Assembly (NCBI GenBank): GCA_019637225.1
Contig: JAHBWC010000022.1
Location: 1 to 64,000, forward strand
DNA length: 64,000 bases
Source of the DNA: Labilithrix sp.
GTDB taxonomy: Bacteria; Myxococcota_A; Polyangia; Polyangiales; Polyangiaceae
Reading direction: 5' to 3'
This document shows positions 1 through 7,222 of this stretch, piece by piece. The notes under the pieces were generated by a model that worked only from the letters and a program-made list of their open reading frames with translations, was not told where the DNA came from and did no database searches. The position numbers were made by a program, and so were the translations under genes. Position 1 is the stretch's first letter, and each line of letters opens with the position of its first letter.

Positions 1-80
1 CCCCCCTGCGCGGGCCGCCCTCACGACCGCCGCTCGATCCGCGCGAGCGCGCGGCGCGACGCGCATGTCGCGCCCGCGGC

Positions 81-1019
81 TCACTTGCAGCTGGCAGGAT
101 CGGTGATCGTGCAGACCCCGTTCGTGCAGCGCGCGGGCCCGACGCACTTCGGGCCGTCGCCGTCGCTGCACGCGGCGCCGTCCGCCGCGGGAGCGACGCA
201 CGGCCCCGTGCTGGCGCCCGCGGCGAGCTTGCATTCGGCGCCGCCGGTGCAGGCCGTGACCTTGTCCACACTGAGCTCGCACTGCCCGCCGGGCGGCGCG
301 GTGCCGATCGCGACGCAGACGCCGTCCCGCGGGTGGCAGTAGAACCCCTTCACCGCGTCGCACGGGTTCTCGTTCAGCTTGAAGGTGCAGGCGACGCCCG
401 CAGCGAGCGGCTCTGCGCAGACGCCGGCGTTGCAGCCGAGCGTCGGGAGGCACGGCTGCTTCGCGCTGCACGCGTTGCCGAGCTTCGCGTAGGCGATGCA
501 CCGCTGCTCGACGCACGTGAGCCCGTGCTCGCAGTCGTCCTGACGCTCGCACGCGCCCCCGGCGACGCCGAGCGACGAGCACGCTCCGCAGGGGCTGCCC
601 TGCGCCAGACGGCACAGGCGGTTCTTGCACTGCGCGTCGTGCCCGCAGGGCGTGCCGTCGTCGAGCGCGCCCGGAAGCGTTCGGCAAGTCTCGGGCAGCA
701 CCCGCCCGAGCGCGTCCGCGCACGTCGCCGACCGCACGTCGCGCGCGCACTGCGCCGCCCGGTCCGGCGTCGCGCTCGTCCCGTTCGCCGTGAAGCTCGA
801 CGCGCAGTTGATCGTGAAGCGGGCCGCGCAGGCCGCGCGGTCGGTGAAGAGCGTCGCCGAGAGGAACGGCGCGCACTCCTCCAGCTTGTCGCAAATCGCC
901 GTCGCCGCATCGTCGCAGGCGGTCTCGGGACGGATGGATGCGTCCCCTTCCGTGCCGCTGCACGCGACGACGACGGCCGAGAGAACCGAGACCGCGAAAG
1001 CCGCTCGCCTTTGCCCCAT
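81..1019 (-). CDS. Cys-rich secreted lipoprotein
   Basis: The chosen start gives a 312-residue protein beginning MGQRRAAF, with a hydrophobic stretch ending in the lipobox VVVAC near residue 20, so it is probably a lipoprotein. The mature part has about 25 cysteines in short spaced groups (for example CGHDAQC, CERQDDC, CSAKQPC), a pattern common in myxobacterial surface proteins of unknown role. A start 11 codons upstream would place charged residues before the signal peptide and is less likely. It is divergent from the HAMP protein at 1095, with only 75 bases between the starts. No enzymatic domain is recognised; a structural or binding role outside the cytoplasm is inferred. Confidence 0.8.
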   Translation of the reverse strand: MGQRRAAFAVSVLSAVVVACSGTEGDASIRPETACDDAATAICDKLEECAPFLSATLFTDRAACAARFTINCASSFTANGTSATPDRAAQCARDVRSATCADALGRVLPETCRTLPGALDDGTPCGHDAQCKNRLCRLAQGSPCGACSSLGVAGGACERQDDCEHGLTCVEQRCIAYAKLGNACSAKQPCLPTLGCNAGVCAEPLAAGVACTFKLNENPCDAVKGFYCHPRDGVCVAIGTAPPGGQCELSVDKVTACTGGAECKLAAGASTGPCVAPAADGAACSDGDGPKCVGPARCTNGVCTITDPASCK

Positions 1020-1094
1020 GGGCAGAACGATACCCAATCTCGCCGGCCCCATGCGCCGATCCCGAGGACGGCGAGCGGTGGTACGTTCTGCCAC

Positions 1095-1841
1095 ATGGCC
1101 GAGTCGCGGCGAAAGAAGTCGTACCTGCTCGATCCTCGCTTTCAGCTGAAATGGACCAGCTACCTCGTGGTCGTGGTCGTGCTCGTGATGGCCGGCCTCG
1201 GCTACGTCATCGCGCGGACGGCCGGACACGCCTCGGACACCGCGAGCCTCGCGGTCGCGCAGGCGGAGAAGGCGTACGAGGAGTCGAAGTCCAACAACAT
1301 CCTCACGCGCCGGACGATGCAGCTCGCGGGCGGAGACAACCCCGCGCTCCAGAGCGTGATGGATGAGTCGCTCGACGAGGTCGACGCGCAGTCGGAGAAG
1401 AACCTCGCCGAGGTGCGCAGCGTCCAGGCCGAGATCGCCTCCGACAGGCGGAAGCTCCAGCAGCTCCTCGCCGGCACCGGAGTGCTGCTCGTCGCGCTGC
1501 TCGCCTTCATGGGCATCGTCATCACGCACCGCATCGTGGGGCCGGTCCACAAGATGAAGCGCTTGCTCCGGCGGGTCAGCACGGGACGGCTCGTGATCGA
1601 GGAGCGGCTCCGGCGCGGAGACGAGCTCGAGGATCTGTTCGACACGTTCCTCCAGATGACCTACTCGCTGCGGGCGATGCAGGTCGCGCGGCTCGCCACG
1701 CTCGACGGAGCGCTCCGCCGGGCCGAGTCGTCGCCGAGCACGCCCGCCGACGTCGTGGAGGCGATGCGCGCCCTCCGCGCCCAGCTCGTCCTCGGCCTCG
1801 AGCCGCGGCGAGCCTCGATGATCCCGCCGCCGTCCAAGTGA
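1095..1841 (+). CDS. Two-TM HAMP-domain membrane protein
   Basis: A 248-residue protein with a short basic N-terminus, a transmembrane helix at about residues 22-44, an extracytoplasmic helical region, a second helix at about 122-144 and a HAMP linker at about 143-195 (RIVGPVHKMK followed by DELEDLF). This is the front half of a chemoreceptor or sensor kinase, but no signalling or kinase domain follows; only about 50 residues remain. It may act by pairing with a separate output protein. The stop lies 10 bases before the next gene, so the two are probably co-transcribed. The reading-frame start at 333 overlaps the opposite gene and is rejected in favour of 1095, at MAESRRKK. Confidence 0.82.
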   Translation: MAESRRKKSYLLDPRFQLKWTSYLVVVVVLVMAGLGYVIARTAGHASDTASLAVAQAEKAYEESKSNNILTRRTMQLAGGDNPALQSVMDESLDEVDAQSEKNLAEVRSVQAEIASDRRKLQQLLAGTGVLLVALLAFMGIVITHRIVGPVHKMKRLLRRVSTGRLVIEERLRRGDELEDLFDTFLQMTYSLRAMQVARLATLDGALRRAESSPSTPADVVEAMRALRAQLVLGLEPRRASMIPPPSK

Positions 1842-1851
1842 GGCCACCCGG

Positions 1852-2358
1852 ATGAGAGACATCGTCGCCGCCGCCATCGATCAGCTCTGCGTCGCCTTCG
1901 AGCGAGGCGGCTACAACCCGACCCCCATCATCGACCTCGGCGTCCTCGTCGTCATCGCCGACGGCGTCGTCGACGACAAGGAGCGCGAGGTGCTGCTCGA
2001 CCTCTTCCAGACGCTCCTCGACACCAAGCTCTCGCCGGAGGTCGTCGATCACCTCGTCACGGCCAGCGTCCAGGTGGTCGAGGCCGCGGGCGCCGAGTCG
2101 CGGGCGCGGCTCATCGCCGAGATCCTGCTCGACTGCGACGCGGTCGAGCCTGGAATCCTCGTCGCGCTCGCGGTCGCCTACGCGAGCGAAGGGCTCTCGA
2201 AGGAAGAGCGGGTCGTCATCGAGCGCATCGCGGACGCCGCCGAGCTCCCGCGGGCGCGCCTCGATCAGCTCATCTCCCGCGTCCGGCTCCGCGCCGACGG
2301 CGGCGATCCCATGAGCGTGCGGAGCCTCCTCGCCGCCGGACCGCCGAGCTCGCCCTGA
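1852..2358 (+). CDS. TerB-like (tellurite-resistance B fold) protein
   Basis: A 168-residue soluble, helical, acidic protein. Residues 33-47 read VIADGVVDDKEREVL, matching the TerB signature in which an Asp-containing loop (ADG...D..E) precedes a helix. A second similar segment appears near ALAVAYASEGLSKEERVVIE at about 104-123, suggesting two half-repeats. TerB-like proteins are typically membrane-associated stress or metal-binding adaptors. It follows the HAMP protein by 10 bases, and a joint role at the membrane is inferred. Another TerB-like domain occurs in the protein at 10454-11431. Confidence 0.75.
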   Translation: MRDIVAAAIDQLCVAFERGGYNPTPIIDLGVLVVIADGVVDDKEREVLLDLFQTLLDTKLSPEVVDHLVTASVQVVEAAGAESRARLIAEILLDCDAVEPGILVALAVAYASEGLSKEERVVIERIADAAELPRARLDQLISRVRLRADGGDPMSVRSLLAAGPPSSP

Positions 2359-2573
2359 CGCGCGGGGCGCCGCCCCCACCTCGGGGTGCGGGCGCGAGCC
2401 CCCAGTGAGGAGCCCGACGGCACGCCGCCAGCGGCCGCGCGCGCGAATCGCGGGCCGATCGCGCGCGCGCGCCCGATCGCGGGGCGCCGGCGGCGCCGTG
2501 GCCGAGGGTGGAGATCGCAGCCTTGGACCGCGGCAGACGTCCGAGAAAACTGGCCGAATCGGCTCCCTCCACC

Positions 2574-2601
2574 TTGCGTTGGTGGGGCGAGTCGCTAGAG
2601 T
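2574..2601 (+). promoter_or_regulatory. Possible sigma-70 promoter for RRM gene
   Basis: TTGCGT at 2574-2579 and TAGAGT at 2596-2601 are separated by 16 bases. The -35 matches TTGACA at its first three positions and the -10 matches TATAAT at four of six. Transcription would start near 2608, giving a leader of about 170 nucleotides. Confidence 0.35.
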
Positions 2602-2689
2602 GGGCGGCCTCACGAGCACGTTCTCTCGCACACGACGCCCTCTCGATTCTGGGATCGCGATTCTCTGCTGCGCGCCTCGTCACGTGAGG

Positions 2690-2706
2690 GGCGGAAGTAT
2701 TCCGCC
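2690..2706 (+). promoter_or_regulatory. Hairpin in leader of RRM gene
   Basis: GGCGGAA (2690-2696) and TTCCGCC (2700-2706) form a perfect 7-bp stem around a 3-base loop, 72 bases before the start codon. No poly-T follows, so it is not a terminator. It may be a stability or regulatory element in the mRNA leader; that role is inferred. Confidence 0.4.
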
Positions 2707-2778
2707 GACCTCCTCCGATCCCTACGGCACGTTGGATGGTGGTTCGTTCTCTCTCTGCCGTGAATTCGAGATCTAGAA

Positions 2779-3135
2779 ATGGGCAATCGTCTTTATGTGG
2801 GAAACCTGTCGTACGAGTCCACGGCTGAGGGGCTCCGTCAGACCTTCTCCGAGTTCGGAGAGGTCACCGACGCCCACGTCGTGATGGACCGCGAGAGCGG
2901 CCGCTCCCGTGGCTTCGGCTTCGTCACCATGGGCACGGCCCAGGACGCGCAGAAGGCCATGGAGAAAATGAACGGCGCCGTCTTCGACGGCCGTCCGCTC
3001 AAGGTCAACGAGGCCGAGGAGCGCCCGAACCGCGGCGGTGGCGGCGGTGGTGGCGGCCGCGGCGGTGGTGGCTTCGGCGGCGGCGGCGGCGGCGGCGGTG
3101 GTGGACCGCGCCGCGGCGGTCACCGCGGCTGGTGA
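2779..3135 (+). CDS. Glycine-rich RRM RNA-binding protein
   Basis: A 118-residue protein with one RNA-recognition motif at residues 4-80. RNP2 is LYVGNL (5-10) and RNP1 is RGFGFVTM (44-51), with the aromatic residues that stack on RNA bases intact. Residues about 85-117 are a Gly-rich tail with interspersed Arg (RGGGG type). Such single-RRM bacterial proteins resemble cyanobacterial Rbp and plant GRP proteins; many are cold- or stress-responsive. No strong Shine-Dalgarno precedes the ATG (GAGATCTAGAA), which with the long leader hints at regulated translation. A clear terminator follows, so it is probably a single-gene transcript. Confidence 0.93.
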   Translation: MGNRLYVGNLSYESTAEGLRQTFSEFGEVTDAHVVMDRESGRSRGFGFVTMGTAQDAQKAMEKMNGAVFDGRPLKVNEAEERPNRGGGGGGGGRGGGGFGGGGGGGGGGPRRGGHRGW

Positions 3136-3165
3136 TCGAAGCGAACCGTAACGAGTAATCCCGAC

Positions 3166-3203
3166 GCGAGGCGGAGCCGAGAGGCTTCGCCTCGCATCGT
3201 TTT
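3166..3203 (+). terminator. Intrinsic terminator after RRM gene
   Basis: GCGAGGCG (3166-3173) pairs with CGCCTCGC (3188-3195). The inner bases GAGCC and GGCTT extend this to a 13-bp stem (one G-T pair) closed by a GAGA tetraloop, followed by ATCGTTTT. This is the clearest rho-independent terminator in the window. Confidence 0.85.
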
Positions 3204-3299
3204 GTGGCTTGCCCCATCGCGCGCCGCGACCCTCGCGGCGTGGGCGACGCGGGCTCGCGCCGCTGCCCGGCCGGCGTCGTCGGTCGCCGCCGGCTCAGC

Positions 3300-4496
3300 T
3301 CATTCGTCGGGCGGGTCGCACGTCACGGTCCCGGACACGTTGGTCGCCGAGGCCAGGGCGCACGCCGCGCCGAAGAGCTGAAGGTGGCCGTACTCCTGAT
3401 CGATCCAGTCCCAGCCGTCGAGGTGGTCGGGGTCACGCGCGATCGTCGCGCCGCCGATCTCCACCGAGATCGCGTTCGGGTCCTGCGGGCTCGACGGCGT
3501 GATGTACGAGCAGTTCGCGACGCTGTCGCGGACCACCGTGAACGCCGCCGTGAGGTCGGCCGGAGTCCCGGCCGCGTAGTACTTCGGCGAGCCCGCGCGG
3601 GGGCGTCCGCCGGCGACGGCCATCGCGTCGAGCGTGCTCGCGAACGAGGCCGTGACGCCGATGCCGATCACGTAGACCGGGATCCTGCGGTTACTGACGA
3701 TGCCCGTGATCGTCTGGAGCGTCCGCGCGTCGTCGAGGCAGTTCGAGGCGCCGTTCGTGGCGGTCCGGCAGGCGTTGGGAGGTGTCGTCGCCGTGCACGT
3801 GCACGTGTTGCGGTCGAGCGAGCCGTTGCAGTTCGGCGCGCCGTCGGTCGCGATGACCATCGCGCGCGCCACCGCGCGGCTCGACGACACCTCCTGCGCC
3901 GCGAGCTGGAGCGCGGTCGCCGTGGGCGTGCCGCCGATGGGCTCCGTCTTCTTGAAGACGTCGAGGATCTTCGCCGCGTTGTTCAGCGCCGGGGAGATCG
4001 CGCCCGACGCCGGGTCCTGGATGCAGGCGAGGACCGCGTCGGTGCTGCTCGCGTTCGCCGCCGGGTAGAACCGCGCGCCCATCGCGATCTGGCTCGTGAA
4101 CGGGGTGATGGTCTGCGACAGCGAGCTCTCGAGCGCCTGCCACCGCGACGTCTGCCCCGGCAGCGCCGGCGAGTTGCTCGTCAGCAAGTAGTTCATCGAC
4201 AACGAGCGGTCGAGGACGAACATGAGCTGCGCCGTCGCGAGCGTGAAGGTGAACTTGCCGGGGACGCAGCCGACCGGCTCCTCGATGACGTCGATCGTCG
4301 CGTCGATGGGTGAGTCGTCGCGGACATCCGCGAGCGCGTCGCGCGGGACGATCACGTCGAGCGACGCGTCGGGGACGGGGTCCGGCGGCTCGGGTCCGAA
4401 CAGCCCCGTACGCGATCCACAGCTCGCGGCGGCCGCGAGGACGCCGAAGACGACGGCGCCGCGGAAGACGTGCCGCAGGGGACGCGAGGGGCTCAC
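3300..4496 (-). CDS. vWA-domain lipoprotein
   Basis: A 398-residue protein. The N-terminus has a signal peptide ending in the lipobox AAASC, followed by an Asp/Pro-rich linker. A von Willebrand A domain begins around residue 88; the metal-ion site DRSLS is at 96-100 (DxSxS), with TDGAPNC later as the typical TDG turn. It resembles myxobacterial surface proteins that bind partners through Mg2+. Cysteines in the second half (for example CTCTATTPPNAC) suggest disulfides. It is divergent from the bestrophin gene across 214 bases. Two further vWA lipoproteins lie in this window, at 15943 and 47240. Ligand unknown. Confidence 0.87.
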   Translation of the reverse strand: MSPSRPLRHVFRGAVVFGVLAAAASCGSRTGLFGPEPPDPVPDASLDVIVPRDALADVRDDSPIDATIDVIEEPVGCVPGKFTFTLATAQLMFVLDRSLSMNYLLTSNSPALPGQTSRWQALESSLSQTITPFTSQIAMGARFYPAANASSTDAVLACIQDPASGAISPALNNAAKILDVFKKTEPIGGTPTATALQLAAQEVSSSRAVARAMVIATDGAPNCNGSLDRNTCTCTATTPPNACRTATNGASNCLDDARTLQTITGIVSNRRIPVYVIGIGVTASFASTLDAMAVAGGRPRAGSPKYYAAGTPADLTAAFTVVRDSVANCSYITPSSPQDPNAISVEIGGATIARDPDHLDGWDWIDQEYGHLQLFGAACALASATNVSGTVTCDPPDE

Positions 4497-4710
4497 GCGA
4501 CAAAGATGGCGCGATCTCGAGCCGACGTCGACTCCTGCGTGCGGGGGACGACCGGAATTCAGGCGCGCCGAGCACGCAGCACAACGCAGCGCCTCGAGTC
4601 GCCTCGATCTTTCCGACGAGCTGCAGGATCGCTGCGACCGACCGCGCTGGCCGACGCAGACCCGTGCGTTTGCACGTAGCGACCCGTCCGGGCCGCTCTA
4701 CGTTCCTGCG

Positions 4711-5601
4711 ATGGCGCCCGAGCCGGAACCACGGAGCTTCTGGCGCGACGTCTGGGCGTTTCGCGGCGCCGTCACCGCGACGGTGCTGCCGCGCGTGCTG
4801 GCCTTCGGCGCCATGTCCGCGCTGGTCATGTTCGGACGCCATCAACTGGGCGGCTTCGCCCTCGAGATCGGCCCCGTGGAGCTGGTCGGCGGCGCCCTCG
4901 TGCTGCTCATCGTGCTCCGAACGAACGCCGGCTACGACCGGTGGTGGGAGGGCCGAAAGCTGTGGGGCGGCATCGTCAACCAGTCGCGCAACCTCGCGAT
5001 CGCCGCGCTCACCTACGGCGCGAGCGCCGAGCCCGAGTGGCGCGATCGCTGCGCTCGCTGGACGGCCGCCTTCGCCCACACCGCGCGACGGAGCCTGCGC
5101 GGCGAACGTGACTTGCCGGAGCTCACCGCGCTCCTCGGCGCCGAGGCGACCGCCCGGATCGCGCGCGCCGAGCACATGCCGAGCGCGGTCGCCGTCGAGA
5201 TCGCCGGGCTCCTTCGCGTCGCCGTCGAGCGAGGCTGGCTCTCCCCCTTCGCGCTGATCCAGTGCGAGCGGGAGCGCGCAGGGTTGATCGACCACGTCGG
5301 AGCCTGCGAGCGCATCCTCTTGACGCCTCTGCCGCAGGTCTACGTCATCAAGGTTCGTCGCTTCGTCGCGATCTACCTCGTGATGTTGCCGTTCTCACTC
5401 GTCGACCGGGTCGGCTGGGCCTCGCCTCTCCTCACGATGCTCGTCGCCTACCCGATCCTCGGGCTCGATCAGATCGCCGTCGAGCTCGAGAACCCGTTCT
5501 CGACGAGGAGGCTCGGCCACCTCCCGCTCGACGCGATCTGCGAGAAGATCGAAAAGAACGTCCTCGCGTTGCGCGACGAGGCGACGGAGGGCGGTCGGTG
5601 A
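4711..5601 (+). CDS. Bestrophin-family (UPF0187) ion channel protein
   Basis: A 296-residue membrane protein of bacterial bestrophin length. Family hallmarks are RTNAGYDRWWEGRK after the second helix and GLDQIAVELENPF near the C-terminus. Hydrophobic helices lie at about 20-40, 52-70 and a pair near 215-250. Bacterial homologues form pentameric cation or anion channels in the inner membrane. The ATG at 4711 is chosen because it gives the expected cytoplasmic N-terminus (FWRDVWAFRGAV); the reading frame upstream overlaps the opposite gene. It converges with the DUF4129-like gene, with one base between the stops. Confidence 0.92.
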   Translation: MAPEPEPRSFWRDVWAFRGAVTATVLPRVLAFGAMSALVMFGRHQLGGFALEIGPVELVGGALVLLIVLRTNAGYDRWWEGRKLWGGIVNQSRNLAIAALTYGASAEPEWRDRCARWTAAFAHTARRSLRGERDLPELTALLGAEATARIARAEHMPSAVAVEIAGLLRVAVERGWLSPFALIQCERERAGLIDHVGACERILLTPLPQVYVIKVRRFVAIYLVMLPFSLVDRVGWASPLLTMLVAYPILGLDQIAVELENPFSTRRLGHLPLDAICEKIEKNVLALRDEATEGGR

Positions 5602-5602
5602 T

Positions 5603-7222
5603 TCAGGACTCGACTTCGGGCGCTCGTCCCCACGCCGCCGCGAGCTTCTTCTTGAAGCCCACGCGCCGCTCGACGGTCTGTACGAAGGCCGTGATCGCCT
5701 CGCGCATCGTCTGCTCTTCGCCTGCGCCGAGGCCGCGGCCGGCGTAGTCGATCTTCTCGACGATGGCGGCGGCGTCTCTCAAGCCGACCGCATCGCAGTG
5801 GAGCGTCGCCTGTAGCTCGCTCTCGGCGCGCCGCGCGAAATCGCTCGGCGTCTCGCCGGCACTCGGCTCGATGTCGACCACGGCGAGGACGGCGAGCGCT
5901 CGGCGCCACAGGTTCATCACGCGTGCGGTCGGCGCCACGGGCCAGAGCGGGCGCTCGAGGTGCCGGAGGAGGAACGCTCGCCGGAAGGGCGGGAAGACGA
6001 CGAGCATCAGCACGAGGAGGGCCGCGACGGCCGCGAGCAGCCACATGAAGAGCTTCATCCCGAGGCCGAGCGCTTCGCCCGCGGCGTCTCCGGCGTGACT
6101 CGCATCGGGCTTGCCCAGCGGCTCGTCCGGTGGAGCGCCGTTCGATGAGCCGCCACCGCCCGACGACGCGCCTTGCCCGCCAGAGCCGCCACCCGACGCG
6201 CCTTGCCCGCTCGAGCCTCCTCCCGACGACGCGCCTTGCCCGCCCGAGCCCCCGCTCGATCCTCCACCCGACGACGCGCCTTGCCCGCCAGAGCCTCCAC
6301 CCGACGACGCACCCTGCCCGCCCGACGACGCACCCTGCCCGCCCGACGACGCACCCTGCCCGCCCGACGACGCGCCCTGGCCGCTCGATCCGCCGCCCGA
6401 CGACGACCCGCCCTGGCCACCCGAGCCACCGCCCGACGACGCGCCCTGGCCGCTCGAGCCTCCGCTCGACGATCCGCCGCTGCCGTCGTGCTCGCCGTGA
6501 GGCTCGCGTGTCCGGAAGAGGTACGGCGAGATGAGCGCCGTCGCGCCGAGCACGGCGAGCGTGAAGACGAACAGCACGGCGAAGCTGCCGCGTCCGGGAC
6601 GCGCGACCGCGACGGCGTCGTCCTGCACCGCAAGGCCCCGTGGACGCGCGACCTCCTGCCAGACGGTGAGGCCGAGCGAGTGCCGGGTCGCCAGGAAGAC
6701 GAGCATCAAGAAGACGCCGCCCGTCAGGCAGATCATCGTGAAGCCGTCCCACACCGCGTGCTTCGAGCCGCCGTGAAACGTCTCGACCGCGCCGTGGCGG
6801 TTCATCCAGACGATCGCGCCGCCGATGCAGAACGACAGCGGGTACCACGCGGCGACGACGTCGAGGCGGCTCGCGATGCCGAGGTAGCCGCCGAGCGCCG
6901 AGAACACCGCGATGACGAGGAAGAGCGCGATCGCTCCGAGCGCGACGCCGCTCAACGTGGCGCCGATGAAGAGCGCGAAGAAGAGCACGACGACCGGCAT
7001 GAGCCGGAGGCCGGACAGGCCGAGCAGGTTCCCACCGATGTGACCGGCGAGCGTCGCCGCGAAGACGCCGGCGAGGACGCCGAGGTCGCCGGGCGAGACG
7101 CCGAAGCCACCGCTGGTGAGCACGAGGCTCATCACGAGGCACATCACGCCCCACACGGAGAAGACTCCGTACGAGACGAGGACCGGCCACGATCGCCGGA
7201 GCGTCGCGCGGAAGCCGCTCAC
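5603..7222 (-). CDS. Multi-pass membrane protein with Gly/Ser/Gln linker and DUF4129-like tail
   Basis: A 539-residue protein. About seven transmembrane helices fill residues 10-290, followed by a low-complexity linker of roughly 110 residues built from GQGASSG-type repeats. A further helix (LFMWLLAAVAALLVLMLVVF) and a C-terminal soluble domain resembling DUF4129 follow (PSDFARRAESELQ...DYAGRGLGAGEEQ). The GTG start at 7222 is supported by a near-perfect ribosome site and by a GTGA overlap with the stop of the upstream DUF58 gene. MoxR-DUF58-DUF4129 operons are often linked to envelope or protease/chaperone functions; the exact role is unknown. Confidence 0.8.
   Translation of the reverse strand: MSGFRATLRRSWPVLVSYGVFSVWGVMCLVMSLVLTSGGFGVSPGDLGVLAGVFAATLAGHIGGNLLGLSGLRLMPVVVLFFALFIGATLSGVALGAIALFLVIAVFSALGGYLGIASRLDVVAAWYPLSFCIGGAIVWMNRHGAVETFHGGSKHAVWDGFTMICLTGGVFLMLVFLATRHSLGLTVWQEVARPRGLAVQDDAVAVARPGRGSFAVLFVFTLAVLGATALISPYLFRTREPHGEHDGSGGSSSGGSSGQGASSGGGSGGQGGSSSGGGSSGQGASSGGQGASSGGQGASSGGQGASSGGGSGGQGASSGGGSSGGSGGQGASSGGGSSGQGASGGGSGGQGASSGGGGSSNGAPPDEPLGKPDASHAGDAAGEALGLGMKLFMWLLAAVAALLVLMLVVFPPFRRAFLLRHLERPLWPVAPTARVMNLWRRALAVLAVVDIEPSAGETPSDFARRAESELQATLHCDAVGLRDAAAIVEKIDYAGRGLGAGEEQTMREAITAFVQTVERRVGFKKKLAAAWGRAPEVES
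6301..6372 (-). repeat. 21-bp tandem repeats coding GQGASSG
   Basis: Near-identical 21-base units (core GACGCACCCTGCCCGCCCGAC on the plus strand) occur in tandem here. The wider stretch 6160-6480 is made of diverged copies. They encode the Gly/Ser/Gln linker of the membrane protein and may vary in copy number by slippage without shifting the frame. Confidence 0.8.

Larger units (their letters stand above)
2359..2778. other. Intergenic region and long leader before RRM gene
   Basis: This 420-base gap has no convincing coding potential; the open frames in it are short and Arg-rich. It holds a possible sigma-70 promoter at 2574-2601 and a perfect short hairpin at 2690-2706. It probably contains a 5' leader of about 170 nucleotides for the RNA-binding protein gene. 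Base composition becomes less GC-rich toward the gene start (tctcgattctgggatcgcga), as often seen in leaders. Confidence 0.6.

Noticed and set aside
6160-6480. Possible CRISPR array
   Set aside because: Repeats are directly adjacent, in frame with a membrane-protein gene, and have no unique spacers.
5960-6534. Proline/aspartate-rich frames opposite the Gly/Ser repeat
   Set aside because: They are simply the other strand and frames of the 21-bp repeats in the membrane-protein gene.
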